From Lactobacillales bacterium (lineage in GTDB: Bacteria > Bacillota > Bacilli > Lactobacillales > Streptococcaceae): a stretch of DNA of 64,000 nt. The notes under the pieces are model-generated. The model made no database searches, was not told the DNA's origin, and saw only the letters and a program-made list of their open reading frames with translations. The translations under genes and the position numbers were made by a program. Of the stretch, positions 27,558 to 35,743 are shown in pieces (within the stretch, counting starts at the first letter, position 1; each line of letters begins with the position of its first letter). The DNA lies in assembly GCA_031261175.1 (NCBI GenBank), contig JAISJW010000021.1, forward strand, positions 90,109 through 154,108, given 5' to 3'.

Positions 27558-27914
27558 ATGAAAGAATCCTTGGAAATTTTCGACAGCGTTTTTCAGGTCA
27601 TCAGCTTCGCGCTCTCGACCTTCTCGATTTTGATTTTAGTCAAAGGCGCGGTCGTGTCGCTTTGGCTATTCATCAAGAACTTCACCGGTTCGATCAAGTG
27701 CCAAGCACACTCTAACAACGAAATTAAAAACCTATTTGCGGGCTACGTGTTGTTGTCGCTCGAAATCCTAATTGGCGCCGATATCGTCGAATCGATCATC
27801 AAACCCGACTTCAACGATTTGATGGCTCTAGGCATAATCGTCGTCATCAGAACTGTTATCTCCTTCTTCCTGCAACGCGAAATCGCAATTGATGAAAAGA
27901 ATAAAGCGGCCTAG
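27558..27914 (+). CDS. DUF1622 family membrane protein
   Basis: 118 residues with three hydrophobic segments. GYVLLSLEILIGADIVESII and VVIRTVISFFLQREI are typical of the DUF1622 family, integral membrane proteins of unknown function. Strong Shine-Dalgarno AAGGGGGTG. The terminator stem begins within its last codons. It has its own promoter-like TATAAT at 27528-27533 and is probably monocistronic. Confidence 0.8.
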   Translation: MKESLEIFDSVFQVISFALSTFSILILVKGAVVSLWLFIKNFTGSIKCQAHSNNEIKNLFAGYVLLSLEILIGADIVESIIKPDFNDLMALGIIVVIRTVISFFLQREIAIDEKNKAA

Positions 27915-27928
27915 GTCGCTTTTTTATT
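27901..27928 (+). terminator. Terminator of the DUF1622 gene
   Basis: AAAGCG / CGCTTTTTT stem around the stop codon TAG, with T-run. Confidence 0.75.
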
Positions 27929-28025
27929 ATGGTTTTCTTAAATAATTGCGATATTACAACGCTTACATATCTAAATATGATATAATTTCATAATATTTTA
28001 TTTCTTTCTAAAAAAAGGAGTCATC

Positions 28026-29294
28026 GTGGGCAAATCAAAGTTACAAATGTATAAAGTCATCGCCGGTGAGTTTACCAGCACAATCGGGAGCGCTATGTTT
28101 ATGTTCGGGCTCGGCATTTACATCCTAAATCAAACCGGTTCGACCATTCAGTTCGCTATCGCCGTGGCAATTCCATCGGTCGCGTCATGCGTCTTGTCTC
28201 CGATTGCCGGCGTCGTAACCGATCGGTTTGAACACAAAAAAATTGTGACCCATTGCCAAATGATTGCGATCGCTGCCCTTGTTCTCTTCGCCCTGACCCA
28301 CAGCCTGTTCGGAAAGAATCTGATTATTCCGACCGTGCTCCTGCTTTGCATCACGAATACGGTTTCGATTTTTGTCGGCAACGCGCTCGATTCATCAATC
28401 GTGACGATTATTCACGAAGACCTGATTCCAAAATGTCGCGGTTACATCAACGTTGGTAATTCATCAAGTCGTATGATCGCCCCGCTCATTGGCGCTTCGG
28501 TAGTGGCTCTTGTACCTTTGTGGGGATTCGTCCTGATAATGGCTACGACCGAGTTGATTACCTTGGCAATTAATTTCAGCATCGATTTCCACGACAATTC
28601 AAGCGTTGAACACGCAGACCTTAAAGAGCACAACGAGTCGGTCGGACCGTTGCAGCTGTTCACCGAGGGACTTGCCTATGTTTGGCAATTAAAGCGACTG
28701 TTCGTTATTTGTATCACGCTTTTCCTCTTTAATTTTATGACGACGGCCAATATCGTCGGACGCCCTATTTTACTACTTCAAGGTTATCACGCGACGAATT
28801 TCCAATACGGCGTGGTGAACTCGCTAACCCTTGTCGGTTCAATCGTCGGTGGTTTAGTCTTCGGCCGCAAGCCTTTCAAAGGAAAACTCCTGTCAATCGC
28901 CTTCAAAATCGTAACTGCGGTAGCTACGCTCTTCCTTTTCCAAAGTTTGATTTTCTTCTTCGTTAAATCGAGTTGGCTAGCTGTCTGCTTCATCTGCCTG
29001 CACTCGCTCTTCACTGGCTCGCTTGTCGTCTGCGCTTCGATTTCGTATCGAACTTGGATGGCTGTCAACATCCCGGTCGAAAACCAGGGGCGTGCAAACA
29101 GCTTTTTATCAATTGCGGCAAGTCTCCCTAACGCTTTCGGGATTATTCTCTTCGGCTTCATCTTCGGCATTAAGGGCGTTTCGAAGCTGACAATTGGTGG
29201 CTTTTACTGGCTGATTGCTCCTGTTGTTATCGTTTCGCTAATGCTTCTCGCCTATAAATTATTATGGAATAAAGAAAAAAATCCGATCAATTAA
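28026..29294 (+). CDS. MFS transporter, MefA/Tet(V)-like (MFS_3)
   Basis: 12-helix major facilitator, 422 residues, predicted exporter. The N-terminus KVIAGEFTSTIGSAMFMFGLG and the motif A-like loop GVVTDRFEHKK resemble the MefA/macrolide-efflux group. GTG start behind AAAAGGAG. An extended -10 (TGATATAAT) lies near 27978. It is convergent with the Rgg-like regulator, sharing a bidirectional terminator. The substrate is unknown; export of the nearby small peptide would be speculation. Confidence 0.82.
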   Translation: MGKSKLQMYKVIAGEFTSTIGSAMFMFGLGIYILNQTGSTIQFAIAVAIPSVASCVLSPIAGVVTDRFEHKKIVTHCQMIAIAALVLFALTHSLFGKNLIIPTVLLLCITNTVSIFVGNALDSSIVTIIHEDLIPKCRGYINVGNSSSRMIAPLIGASVVALVPLWGFVLIMATTELITLAINFSIDFHDNSSVEHADLKEHNESVGPLQLFTEGLAYVWQLKRLFVICITLFLFNFMTTANIVGRPILLLQGYHATNFQYGVVNSLTLVGSIVGGLVFGRKPFKGKLLSIAFKIVTAVATLFLFQSLIFFFVKSSWLAVCFICLHSLFTGSLVVCASISYRTWMAVNIPVENQGRANSFLSIAASLPNAFGIILFGFIFGIKGVSKLTIGGFYWLIAPVVIVSLMLLAYKLLWNKEKNPIN

Positions 29295-29308
29295 GATCGG
29301 GTTTTTTA
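29275..29308. terminator. Bidirectional terminator between the MFS and rgg-like genes
   Basis: AAAAAATCCGATC / GATCGGGTTTTTT stem with A-run before and T-run after, the classical arrangement for two convergent genes. Confidence 0.85.
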
Positions 29309-29312
29309 TTAG

Positions 29313-30167
29313 TTATTTGTTGAGAATCTTTTCCAAATATTTTACTTGAATGTCGATACGAGAGAAGTTGAATTCTTCCATAATTTCGATAACGTGCTCG
29401 CAAGTAGCAGTTCCAAGTTCGCGATCACCGTAAGCAACTTCTAAAATACCTCGATAGAATTTAATTAGGACTTTTTCACGGACTGATCTATTTCCTAGTT
29501 CGCCAAACTCTTTATCCATTGTAATAAGGATTTTTTCAGCATTAAGCTTCTCGTTGTCCTCGATATATGATTCGAAGAAGTTGGCAAGTGCCGAGAAGAT
29601 AAGATTGATATTATTTCGATCTAAGTGTTTGATTGAAATACTGCTGATAAATTTAGTGATTAGGTTATCTTTATGTTTAGGTTCGACAACGTCAAAGAGA
29701 ATGGTGAACAACGATTTATCTAAGAACGTCCAAACGCTTAACTGTTGATAATAATTGCTCACAATTTTTTTCTCAGCCTTAGTGACTTCGCCTTCTTCTT
29801 CGATGGCAAAAATTAATTGTTTAATATAGATAGAAACAATCTGATATGTTTTTCTCGAAACAACGCTATATTCGTCATATAAACGTTTCAATTCCTTAAC
29901 GTTTTGCGCAGCATGGGCCAAGCGAATTCCGCTTATGACAGACTCAGCTTGATAAGCCTCAAAATTATTTGCCATCAAAATAAACTCATCCCAAGTGATA
30001 AGCATTTTGTCTAACAACATAATTACTTCTTCGGTTTTTAGCAATAAATTTCCTGCTTCAAACTTGATTAATCTATCACGCGAAATCCCCGTTTCTGCGA
30101 TTGTTTCTGCGATTGACATTTTTCGGTCATCGCGTAATTCCCTATATAATATCCCAAAACTTTTCAT
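29313..30167 (-). CDS. Rgg/GadR/MutR-type transcriptional regulator
   Basis: 284 residues: an N-terminal helix-turn-helix (about 5-60, LYRELRDDRKMSIAETIAETGISRDRLIKFEAG) and a helical repeat domain (about 70-284) typical of Rgg proteins, which bind short peptide pheromones. ATG with AGGGGGAG. Immediately upstream, 71 bp away and on the same strand, is a gene for a small secreted repeat peptide, the usual relation of Rgg to its peptide. The regulated targets are unknown. Confidence 0.8.
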   Translation of the reverse strand: MKSFGILYRELRDDRKMSIAETIAETGISRDRLIKFEAGNLLLKTEEVIMLLDKMLITWDEFILMANNFEAYQAESVISGIRLAHAAQNVKELKRLYDEYSVVSRKTYQIVSIYIKQLIFAIEEEGEVTKAEKKIVSNYYQQLSVWTFLDKSLFTILFDVVEPKHKDNLITKFISSISIKHLDRNNINLIFSALANFFESYIEDNEKLNAEKILITMDKEFGELGNRSVREKVLIKFYRGILEVAYGDRELGTATCEHVIEIMEEFNFSRIDIQVKYLEKILNK

Positions 30168-30185
30168 TTTTACTCCCCCTAAGGT

Positions 30186-30216
30186 AAAAAGACAAGACCA
30201 ATTAAGCCTTGTCTTC
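30186..30216 (-). terminator. Terminator between the small peptide gene and rgg-like gene
   Basis: Minus-strand AAGACAAGGC / GGTCTTGTCTTTTT stem-loop with T-run. It limits read-through into the regulator. Confidence 0.8.
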
Positions 30217-30238
30217 TATGTGATTTTTAACTAGCTTT

Positions 30239-30421
30239 TTAGTTGTTGTAGTCGTGACCAGGACCATCACCACCATCGGTTTTACTGTTGTTATAATCAC
30301 CACTACCTGCAAGAACTACTGATGTTTTACCGTTATTGTAATCTCCGCTTCCGCTAACTGTTACAACAACTCCTGATGCCAAGCTTACTAAAACTGCTAC
30401 TACTGCTAATTTCTTTAACAT
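30239..30421 (-). CDS. Small secreted peptide with three DYNN repeats
   Basis: 60 residues. An N-terminal hydrophobic signal (MLKKLAVVAVLVSLASG) is followed by GSGDYNNGKT, GSGDYNNSKT and a terminal GPGHDYNN. It has its own extended -10 (TGGTATAAT) and Shine-Dalgarno (AAAGGGGAG). It sits just upstream of an Rgg-like regulator. Repeat-bearing secreted precursors that release short peptides are known in signalling systems, but this one does not match the SHP or ComS type. The pheromone role is inference; it could also be a short exported peptide of another kind. Confidence 0.6.
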   Translation of the reverse strand: MLKKLAVVAVLVSLASGVVVTVSGSGDYNNGKTSVVLAGSGDYNNSKTDGGDGPGHDYNN

Positions 30422-30544
30422 AATATTGCTCCCCTTTGAGTAATTAATCTCTTTGTTTATGTTGTAATTATACCACTATAAAACTCAGAAATGAGCAGAA
30501 TTTTTAAATTTTTAGTGAATTCTTAATATTTATAATTTACAACA

Positions 30545-30592
30545 AAAAGAACGAAGCAAGCATCCCGAAGGGCACTTGCCACGCTCTGTGTT
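30545..30592 (-). terminator. Terminator of hpf
   Basis: Minus-strand hairpin GCAAGTGCCC-ttcg-GGG...GCTTGC followed by CTTTTTG; contains the iterated motif GGCAAGT. Confidence 0.7.
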
Positions 30593-30593
30593 T

Positions 30594-31136
30594 TTATTCT
30601 GTTTCAATCAGACCATATCGGCCGTCTTTACGGGCGTAGACGATATTTACGTTGTCGTCTTCGGCGTCTTTAAAGACGTAGAATGGGTGACCTAACAAGT
30701 TCATTTGAAGGACAGCTTCCTCAGCGCTCATCGGCTTAGGCTCAACTGTTTTGTTACGAATGATATCGAAGTCGTTCGCGTGGTCAGCGACTGGTGTTTC
30801 TTCAAACACTGGATGTTCCGCTACGAAACGTCCGCTGCGTGCACGACGATGAATTTTAGTTTTATACTTGTGAATTTGACGCTCCAGCTTTTCGACAACA
30901 AAATCGATCGCTTGGTAAAGATCCGGCTCAGTGTCCTCAGCGCGCAAAGTTAAACGCGGCATCGGAATTGTAACCTCAACCTTAGCGGTTTTTTCCTTGT
31001 AAGTGCGAATGTTTACGTGAACCGTCGCCTCAACGTCGTTGAAATATTTTTCAAGCTTTTCAACACGTTTCACAGCGTAGTCACGAATCGCTTCAGTAAC
31101 CTCGATGTTTTCTCCATGTACATTGTATGTGAACAT
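30594..31136 (-). CDS. hpf: Long-form ribosome hibernation promoting factor
   Basis: 180 residues: N-terminal HPF domain (YNVHGENIEVTEAIRDYAVKRVEKLEKYF) that sits in the 30S decoding centre, a linker, and a C-terminal domain (FYVFKDAEDDNVNIVYARKDGRYGLIE) that dimerises ribosomes into inactive 100S. The start was set at MFTYNVHGENIEV, with AAAGGAG ahead, rather than the longer frame. Monocistronic with its own terminator. Confidence 0.93.
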   Translation of the reverse strand: MFTYNVHGENIEVTEAIRDYAVKRVEKLEKYFNDVEATVHVNIRTYKEKTAKVEVTIPMPRLTLRAEDTEPDLYQAIDFVVEKLERQIHKYKTKIHRRARSGRFVAEHPVFEETPVADHANDFDIIRNKTVEPKPMSAEEAVLQMNLLGHPFYVFKDAEDDNVNIVYARKDGRYGLIETE

Positions 31137-31325
31137 AATAAAAACTCCTTTCGACTGCCTACTCTCTCTCATTTATACTTTAATGAGAAATTTCCCGTCA
31201 GCCATAAATTTATTAGATTGGGCAATTGCACAACGCAACTACTAACCTTATATTCATTATACGCCTTGTTTGAAATTTTGTAAACTTTTTATAGAAAGTT
31301 TATTAAAAGCAAAACGCGGGCAAGT

Positions 31326-31354
31326 AAAACGACCTTCCGCCGGAAGGTCGTTTG
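31326..31354 (-). terminator. Terminator of the WxL gene pair
   Basis: Near-perfect AAACGACCTTCC / GGAAGGTCGTTTT hairpin just after the stop of the second WxL gene. Confidence 0.8.
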
Positions 31355-31361
31355 GTAGTGA

Positions 31362-32516
31362 TTAATTCATAGTTAAATTGAAATAACCTTTTTCGGTGCG
31401 AATTCTAACGGTCGTTTCACTATTAAAGATTACATTATAATAAAAAGGAAGCCCTCCATTCCCTTCATCTTGAACGGCGTACGGTGGTATTAATGTGATT
31501 TGATTTCCAGAAATCGTCGCTTCGGCTTCGGTATCTATACCCTCGTTGGCATTCACAATTTTTGCATAAAATATATCTTTTCCAATAGTTGCCATTTGTG
31601 CTGGGGATAGCCCGAGATAGTAATACCCTCCGTTATTCCCGAGGGCGGAGAATGTCATATACTGCTCTGAAATATTTGACGGAGTTGAAGATAACGTCCA
31701 TACCAAATCAGCGTGATAGGTGACGCCAACTTTAGGTCTGTCGGCAGCCGGCACAATTAGTTGAACTCCATCCGATTTGCCCCGAGTGTTTGTTATGCTA
31801 TCAATTTTCCCATCTACGCCGGTAATCGTACCATCAAAAGTTTCATCGTGATTTGTTGAAACCGGACCGAAGACATAACTCCATTTCGCTCCGTTCACCA
31901 TGTTAGCTGATGTGGCAGCGTGCGAAAGAATAGTCTTCGCTTCCGCTCCGGGAACGAAATAATCAGTTCCGCCATTTGTATATGCGGTTCCATCCCAAGT
32001 AATCCCTGCGATGTCATTTAAGACGTTACCTGTAGTTATTTTCAGCTTTGTCGTTTCCAGCGTATCCGATCCGGTTGTAAACTTGTTAGCGAGTTGTAAT
32101 TTCAAATCCCAATTGAACGTTCCATCCGTGTAGTCAACAACTTGCGCAAACGGGTTTAACCAGCCTGTTGTTTTATCATCGACTAGCGCTGGGACTTGCC
32201 GAACTGAATAAGCTGATTCTTCTTTATAATTCACTTTAACTGTTCCAAAATCGAAATTCGGCGCATAAAGCAATTTCACGAAGCCAGAGCTTGTATTTTC
32301 ATTGACCTGACACCATCCGTAATCGCCTTCGCTCTCCAAAACTTCGCTATCTAAATTGGAATTCGTTCCAGGCTGAACAATTCTTAAATCACTCGTATCA
32401 AACTCAAATGCAACTTTACCATCTGTCGGGGTTGATTCTGCAAACGCCCCTGTTGGTGCGAGCATACTGAGTGTTACCACTGTAACCAGTGGTAATTTTA
32501 GGTTCCTAAAATCCAT
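31362..32516 (-). CDS. WxL-domain surface protein 2
   Basis: 384 residues, secreted (signal peptide ending APTGAFA, about residue 26). It shows both halves of a WxL domain: FDFGTVKV...LNPFAQVVDYTDGTFNWDLKL (first WxL) and HADLVWTLSSTPSN (second WxL). Such domains bind peptidoglycan non-covalently. The gene starts 15 bp after the stop of the paralogue upstream; the first 17 codons and the leader are almost identical in DNA, so the pair arose by tandem duplication or is homogenised by gene conversion. No DUF916 or LPXTG partner is nearby. Confidence 0.78.
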   Translation of the reverse strand: MDFRNLKLPLVTVVTLSMLAPTGAFAESTPTDGKVAFEFDTSDLRIVQPGTNSNLDSEVLESEGDYGWCQVNENTSSGFVKLLYAPNFDFGTVKVNYKEESAYSVRQVPALVDDKTTGWLNPFAQVVDYTDGTFNWDLKLQLANKFTTGSDTLETTKLKITTGNVLNDIAGITWDGTAYTNGGTDYFVPGAEAKTILSHAATSANMVNGAKWSYVFGPVSTNHDETFDGTITGVDGKIDSITNTRGKSDGVQLIVPAADRPKVGVTYHADLVWTLSSTPSNISEQYMTFSALGNNGGYYYLGLSPAQMATIGKDIFYAKIVNANEGIDTEAEATISGNQITLIPPYAVQDEGNGGLPFYYNVIFNSETTVRIRTEKGYFNLTMN

Positions 32517-32530
32517 AATCTAAATCCCCT

Positions 32531-33766
32531 TTATTCAATAATTGTATAAGTCAGTTTGTGATATCCTGTCTCCGTGTGAAGCGTCACTTCGTGTGTGCCG
32601 AGAGTGATATCTGATGGAGTATATCCGTAAACCATTAATGTTGAGTAGTCTTGCGGTGCACCCGGAGCTCCTGCCATAGACGGCGTTCCGCGAAGATCCT
32701 TATTTTTTCCATCGATATATCCCTCAAGATAGGTAACTCCATTCGCCCCTATTTCTGTGATTACCTGGTCGGTGTACGGTAACGCTAGATATACACCATA
32801 CCCTATAAGACCATATGGTTCTGTCTCGCTCCAATTATGTAACTGCGATTGACTAATGGTGGTTGTATAAGCGCTCGTTGTATAACCATCTTTAGGAGTT
32901 GAGCTTAGTGTCCATAACAAATCAGCCGTGTATAGACGTCCAACTTTCGGCTTAGCCGCCGCTGGCACTACTAATTGTACACCGGCAGTGCGGTCTCGTG
33001 ATCCGGTAATAATTTTATCGACATAGGTATTAGCTGCAGCGCCATCGACTTTATCCACCAAATCTTGCGGCGCTGCAACTGAGCCGAAGACGTAACTCCA
33101 TTTCGCTCCGTTAATCATCGTAGAATTAGTTGAACTATGATCTAAAATGTTAATGGTACCTAAGGCGTTCAGGGTATCGGTTGCTTGACCCCCCACTAAT
33201 TTCGTATCCGTTCCTGGCCAAGACCACAAAGGAACATCATTCAGAACGTTACCAGCTCCAAATTTCAGATACGCACCCGTAAGGACATCGCTCGGGCTAG
33301 TCGCAAATTGAGACGCCAGAGTTAAATCCAACTTCCAATCCGTTTCGCCATTAGTAAAATCAGCTACTTGGGCAAATGGGTTGAGATAGCCGCCAGTTTC
33401 CCAATCGGCCGAGTCAACTTGCGCAGGTATTTTTAAAACATCATACGTTGCAGAGTCTTTATAGTTTGCTTTGACCGTTCCGAAATCGAAATCCGGAGCG
33501 AATAATAATTGCACAAACCCGGAATTGTCATAAGCGTACGCCCCACCGGCCGCCCCGTTATTCAAGATATTAAAGTTAGGATACGTGGTGTTGGTATCAA
33601 CCAAATGCGCATTAGTACCTGGCTGCACGATTCGCAAATCGCTCGAATCCAGTTCAAACGTGACCTTGCCGTCGGTTTCGGTTGTCGCCGCAAACGCCCC
33701 CGTTGGCGCGAGCAGACTAAGAGTTACCACTGTAACCAGTGGTAATTTTAGGTTCCTAAAATCCAT
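32531..33766 (-). CDS. WxL-domain surface protein 1
   Basis: 411 residues, same signal peptide and plan as the following gene: FDFGTVKANYKD, LNPFAQVADFTNGETDWKLDL (first WxL motif) and YTADLLWTLSSTPKDG (second WxL motif). Predicted cell-wall-associated protein, ligand unknown. First of the two-gene unit, with a promoter presumed in the AT-rich 33770-33850 stretch. No other members of the usual WxL gene cluster are present. Confidence 0.78.
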   Translation of the reverse strand: MDFRNLKLPLVTVVTLSLLAPTGAFAATTETDGKVTFELDSSDLRIVQPGTNAHLVDTNTTYPNFNILNNGAAGGAYAYDNSGFVQLLFAPDFDFGTVKANYKDSATYDVLKIPAQVDSADWETGGYLNPFAQVADFTNGETDWKLDLTLASQFATSPSDVLTGAYLKFGAGNVLNDVPLWSWPGTDTKLVGGQATDTLNALGTINILDHSSTNSTMINGAKWSYVFGSVAAPQDLVDKVDGAAANTYVDKIITGSRDRTAGVQLVVPAAAKPKVGRLYTADLLWTLSSTPKDGYTTSAYTTTISQSQLHNWSETEPYGLIGYGVYLALPYTDQVITEIGANGVTYLEGYIDGKNKDLRGTPSMAGAPGAPQDYSTLMVYGYTPSDITLGTHEVTLHTETGYHKLTYTIIE

Positions 33767-33859
33767 AATGTAAATCTCCTTTGTTTTGTAAATTCTACAT
33801 AATATAAATTCTACTCCTCATTTTTATATTTCTCAAATATTTATGCAAAAAAATTCAAC

Positions 33860-33889
33860 AAAAAAAGTCGGCCTAAAAGCCGGCTTTTT
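33860..33889 (-). terminator. Terminator of the ANT(6)-like gene
   Basis: Minus-strand AAAGCCGGCTTTTAGGCCGACTTT hairpin followed by a T-run. Confidence 0.8.
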
Positions 33890-33895
33890 CATAGT

Positions 33896-34759
33896 TTACA
33901 TCAACAATCCTCGGCAATAAGCCCGAACGTTGTTTTCGTCTTCAAAATTATACTCATAGCCAAATTCATCCGCGACCGCCTGGGCGACCTTGCTAAAAAT
34001 ATTACTCGCCGCAATCAGCGCTGCTAAAATCTCATCAGGCTCAGCGCTCGAATAGGTCTTCAGATATTCCGCATATTTCCAATCATCCAGATAATTGGCT
34101 AGATACTTGTTAAATTTCCCGAGATTCACATCAAACCCGTGCTCTATCGCAACGTACCAGTCGATCATCTTCTCAAGCTCGAGGCGCGTCACCGTGTTGA
34201 GCATCTCGAACGCGTACGGATACTGCCCGCGCGCCGCACCTTTCGCAACGTTCTGCATCGTCCACCAAAACTCGTTGCAGCACCCCTTGTACAGCGCCTT
34301 CTCAATTTTCTTGATTGGGTGGCGGTTTGACTTGCCCAGGTTTTCTGCTTTTAGAATCCCCTGCTCGTCGAAGAGCACCTGAATCGGCCGGTCCTTCTTC
34401 GCCTGGAAACTCGCACACTCGGCAGTCACCATCGTCAGGTCGATGCGCGTCCCGTCCTTGAAGAGCATCAACCACGCGTAGTCGTCGGGCACCTCGCCGC
34501 ACTCCGCCCACCCGAAATACATGCTCGACGGCTCCTGCACAATCGCCGGCTCGCCGAACACCTTGAACCAATCGCGGTCCATCATATACTTGGCAAGTGT
34601 CGGCATCTCGTCGACCACGTAAACTACGTCGTAGTCGCTGAGGTTGTCGACCGTGTCAGCCGGGTTCGCGCGCGAACCGCAGAGGTAGGCCGCTAGGATT
34701 TTCTCGTTGGCTTTCGCGGTGTCGTTGATTAGTTTCATCATTTCATCATAATTTCTCAT
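33896..34759 (-). CDS. ANT(6)/AadK-like aminoglycoside 6-adenylyltransferase
   Basis: 287 residues, the length of streptomycin 6-adenylyltransferases. The nucleotidyltransferase motif is LCGSRANPADTVDNLSDYDVVYVV (GS and DxD-type metal ligands), and FKDGTRIDLTMV carries the third acidic residue. Further ANT(6)-like features are MRNYDEMMKLINDTAKANEKI and MLNTVTRLELEKMIDWYV. The real start is the ATG at 34759: TATAAT ends 6 nt before it, so it is predicted leaderless. Resistance itself is not shown; some chromosomal homologues have little activity. Confidence 0.8.
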   Translation of the reverse strand: MRNYDEMMKLINDTAKANEKILAAYLCGSRANPADTVDNLSDYDVVYVVDEMPTLAKYMMDRDWFKVFGEPAIVQEPSSMYFGWAECGEVPDDYAWLMLFKDGTRIDLTMVTAECASFQAKKDRPIQVLFDEQGILKAENLGKSNRHPIKKIEKALYKGCCNEFWWTMQNVAKGAARGQYPYAFEMLNTVTRLELEKMIDWYVAIEHGFDVNLGKFNKYLANYLDDWKYAEYLKTYSSAEPDEILAALIAASNIFSKVAQAVADEFGYEYNFEDENNVRAYCRGLLM

Positions 34760-34765
34760 TCGTAA

Positions 34766-34774
34766 ATTATAACA
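34766..34774 (-). promoter_or_regulatory. Extended -10 of a predicted leaderless ANT(6)-like transcript
   Basis: TGTTATAAT followed by exactly 6 nt and the ATG. The box abuts the T-run of the preceding terminator. Confidence 0.65.
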
Positions 34775-34775
34775 C

Positions 34776-34802
34776 AAAAAGCCACGAAACACGCGGCTTT
34801 AA
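34776..34802 (-). terminator. Terminator of the phosphoesterase gene, abutting the next promoter
   Basis: Minus-strand AAAGCCGCG / CGTGGCTTTTT stem; its T-run leads straight into the TGTTATAAT promoter. Confidence 0.75.
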
Positions 34803-34808
34803 GGTCTA

Positions 34809-35588
34809 TTATTTTTCAATTTCTTTGCGCCAGTTTCCATTTTCGTATTGTTCCCAAATAACGTTTGGGATCGCTTCGTCGTCTTCGGCGCATTTGTCGA
34901 TCATGTGATACAAGACTTTGTTGACGTAATTTATATTTTCTGTCATCGATGCGATTGTCAGATCCAGCCAAAGCGAGCCGTCTGGTTCTAGTTGACCAAA
35001 GTCGTAATTAGCTATTTTGAACTCGACTTCCACTTCGCCGTCGCTATCGATTATCGCATAGCTCGCCTCGCCCGGTTTTAGAATATCTTTCCCGGTTGCG
35101 ATTCCGCCCGCCGTTCCTGGCCTGACGTTTACCGTTCCGTTTTCGTCTTCGACTAAATTTCTATTGTGGGCGTGCCCATTTAGGACGTAATCAACGTCTG
35201 GATCAATATCAAATTTTAGGTCGCCATGCGTGACGAAAAATCTATTTCCATCTAGCTCGATATCCACTTTATCAGGAATTTCGGATATCCACTTCAAGTC
35301 TTCTTCGCTCAATCGTTCATAAGTTTTTAGGTTTGAACCGAATTGCTTATAATCGTTATAAAGCGTTCCGAGTTCACCTCGGTGCTGAGCCAGAATTTCA
35401 CGCTCGCGATTGCCACTGACGATGATTGCGCCTTCGGCTTGAAGTTTTTTGATGCGTTCGATCATTTCCTGCGTGTATTGATAGAAATCCGTCAAGAAAT
35501 CTCCGACGATAATTAGTTGGTCGCCTTTTGGGATGGAATCTAATGCAAAGATGTTCCCGTGTAAATCACCTATTACTACTATCTTCAT
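34809..35588 (-). CDS. Calcineurin-like metallophosphoesterase
   Basis: 259 residues. Metal-binding motifs in order: IGDLHGN (near the start), VGDFLTD, SGNREREIL, VTHGDLKF and NGHAHNR. They define a binuclear metallophosphoesterase of the YfcE/DHH-independent calcineurin type. The C-terminal 60 residues are not recognised. GGAGGAAAC precedes the ATG. The substrate cannot be told; candidates include cyclic nucleotides or phosphodiesters. Hairpin H6 lies just upstream. Confidence 0.75.
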   Translation of the reverse strand: MKIVVIGDLHGNIFALDSIPKGDQLIIVGDFLTDFYQYTQEMIERIKKLQAEGAIIVSGNREREILAQHRGELGTLYNDYKQFGSNLKTYERLSEEDLKWISEIPDKVDIELDGNRFFVTHGDLKFDIDPDVDYVLNGHAHNRNLVEDENGTVNVRPGTAGGIATGKDILKPGEASYAIIDSDGEVEVEFKIANYDFGQLEPDGSLWLDLTIASMTENINYVNKVLYHMIDKCAEDDEAIPNVIWEQYENGNWRKEIEK

Positions 35589-35601
35589 AACGTTTCCTCC
35601 A

Positions 35602-35737
35602 AACTGACTCCAAATGACCGGAAACCTGTGAAAAGCCCCTGTTTTTTACCAGTTTGAGTACATGTAGATTTTATATGTACTCAAACTGTCCAAAAAGAGG
35701 TCTGAATTCAAAGTTTTCGGTCATTCGGAGTCAGTTC
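35602..35737. repeat. Long two-stem hairpin H6
   Basis: Outer arms AACTGACTCC-AATGACCG and CGGTCATTCGGAGTCAGTT, an internal asymmetric region, and inner arms CAGTTTGAGTACAT / ATGTACTCAAACTG. Nearly identical over about 90 nt to H5. It ends 6 nt before the queA stop. Confidence 0.8.
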
Positions 35738-35743
35738 TCATAG

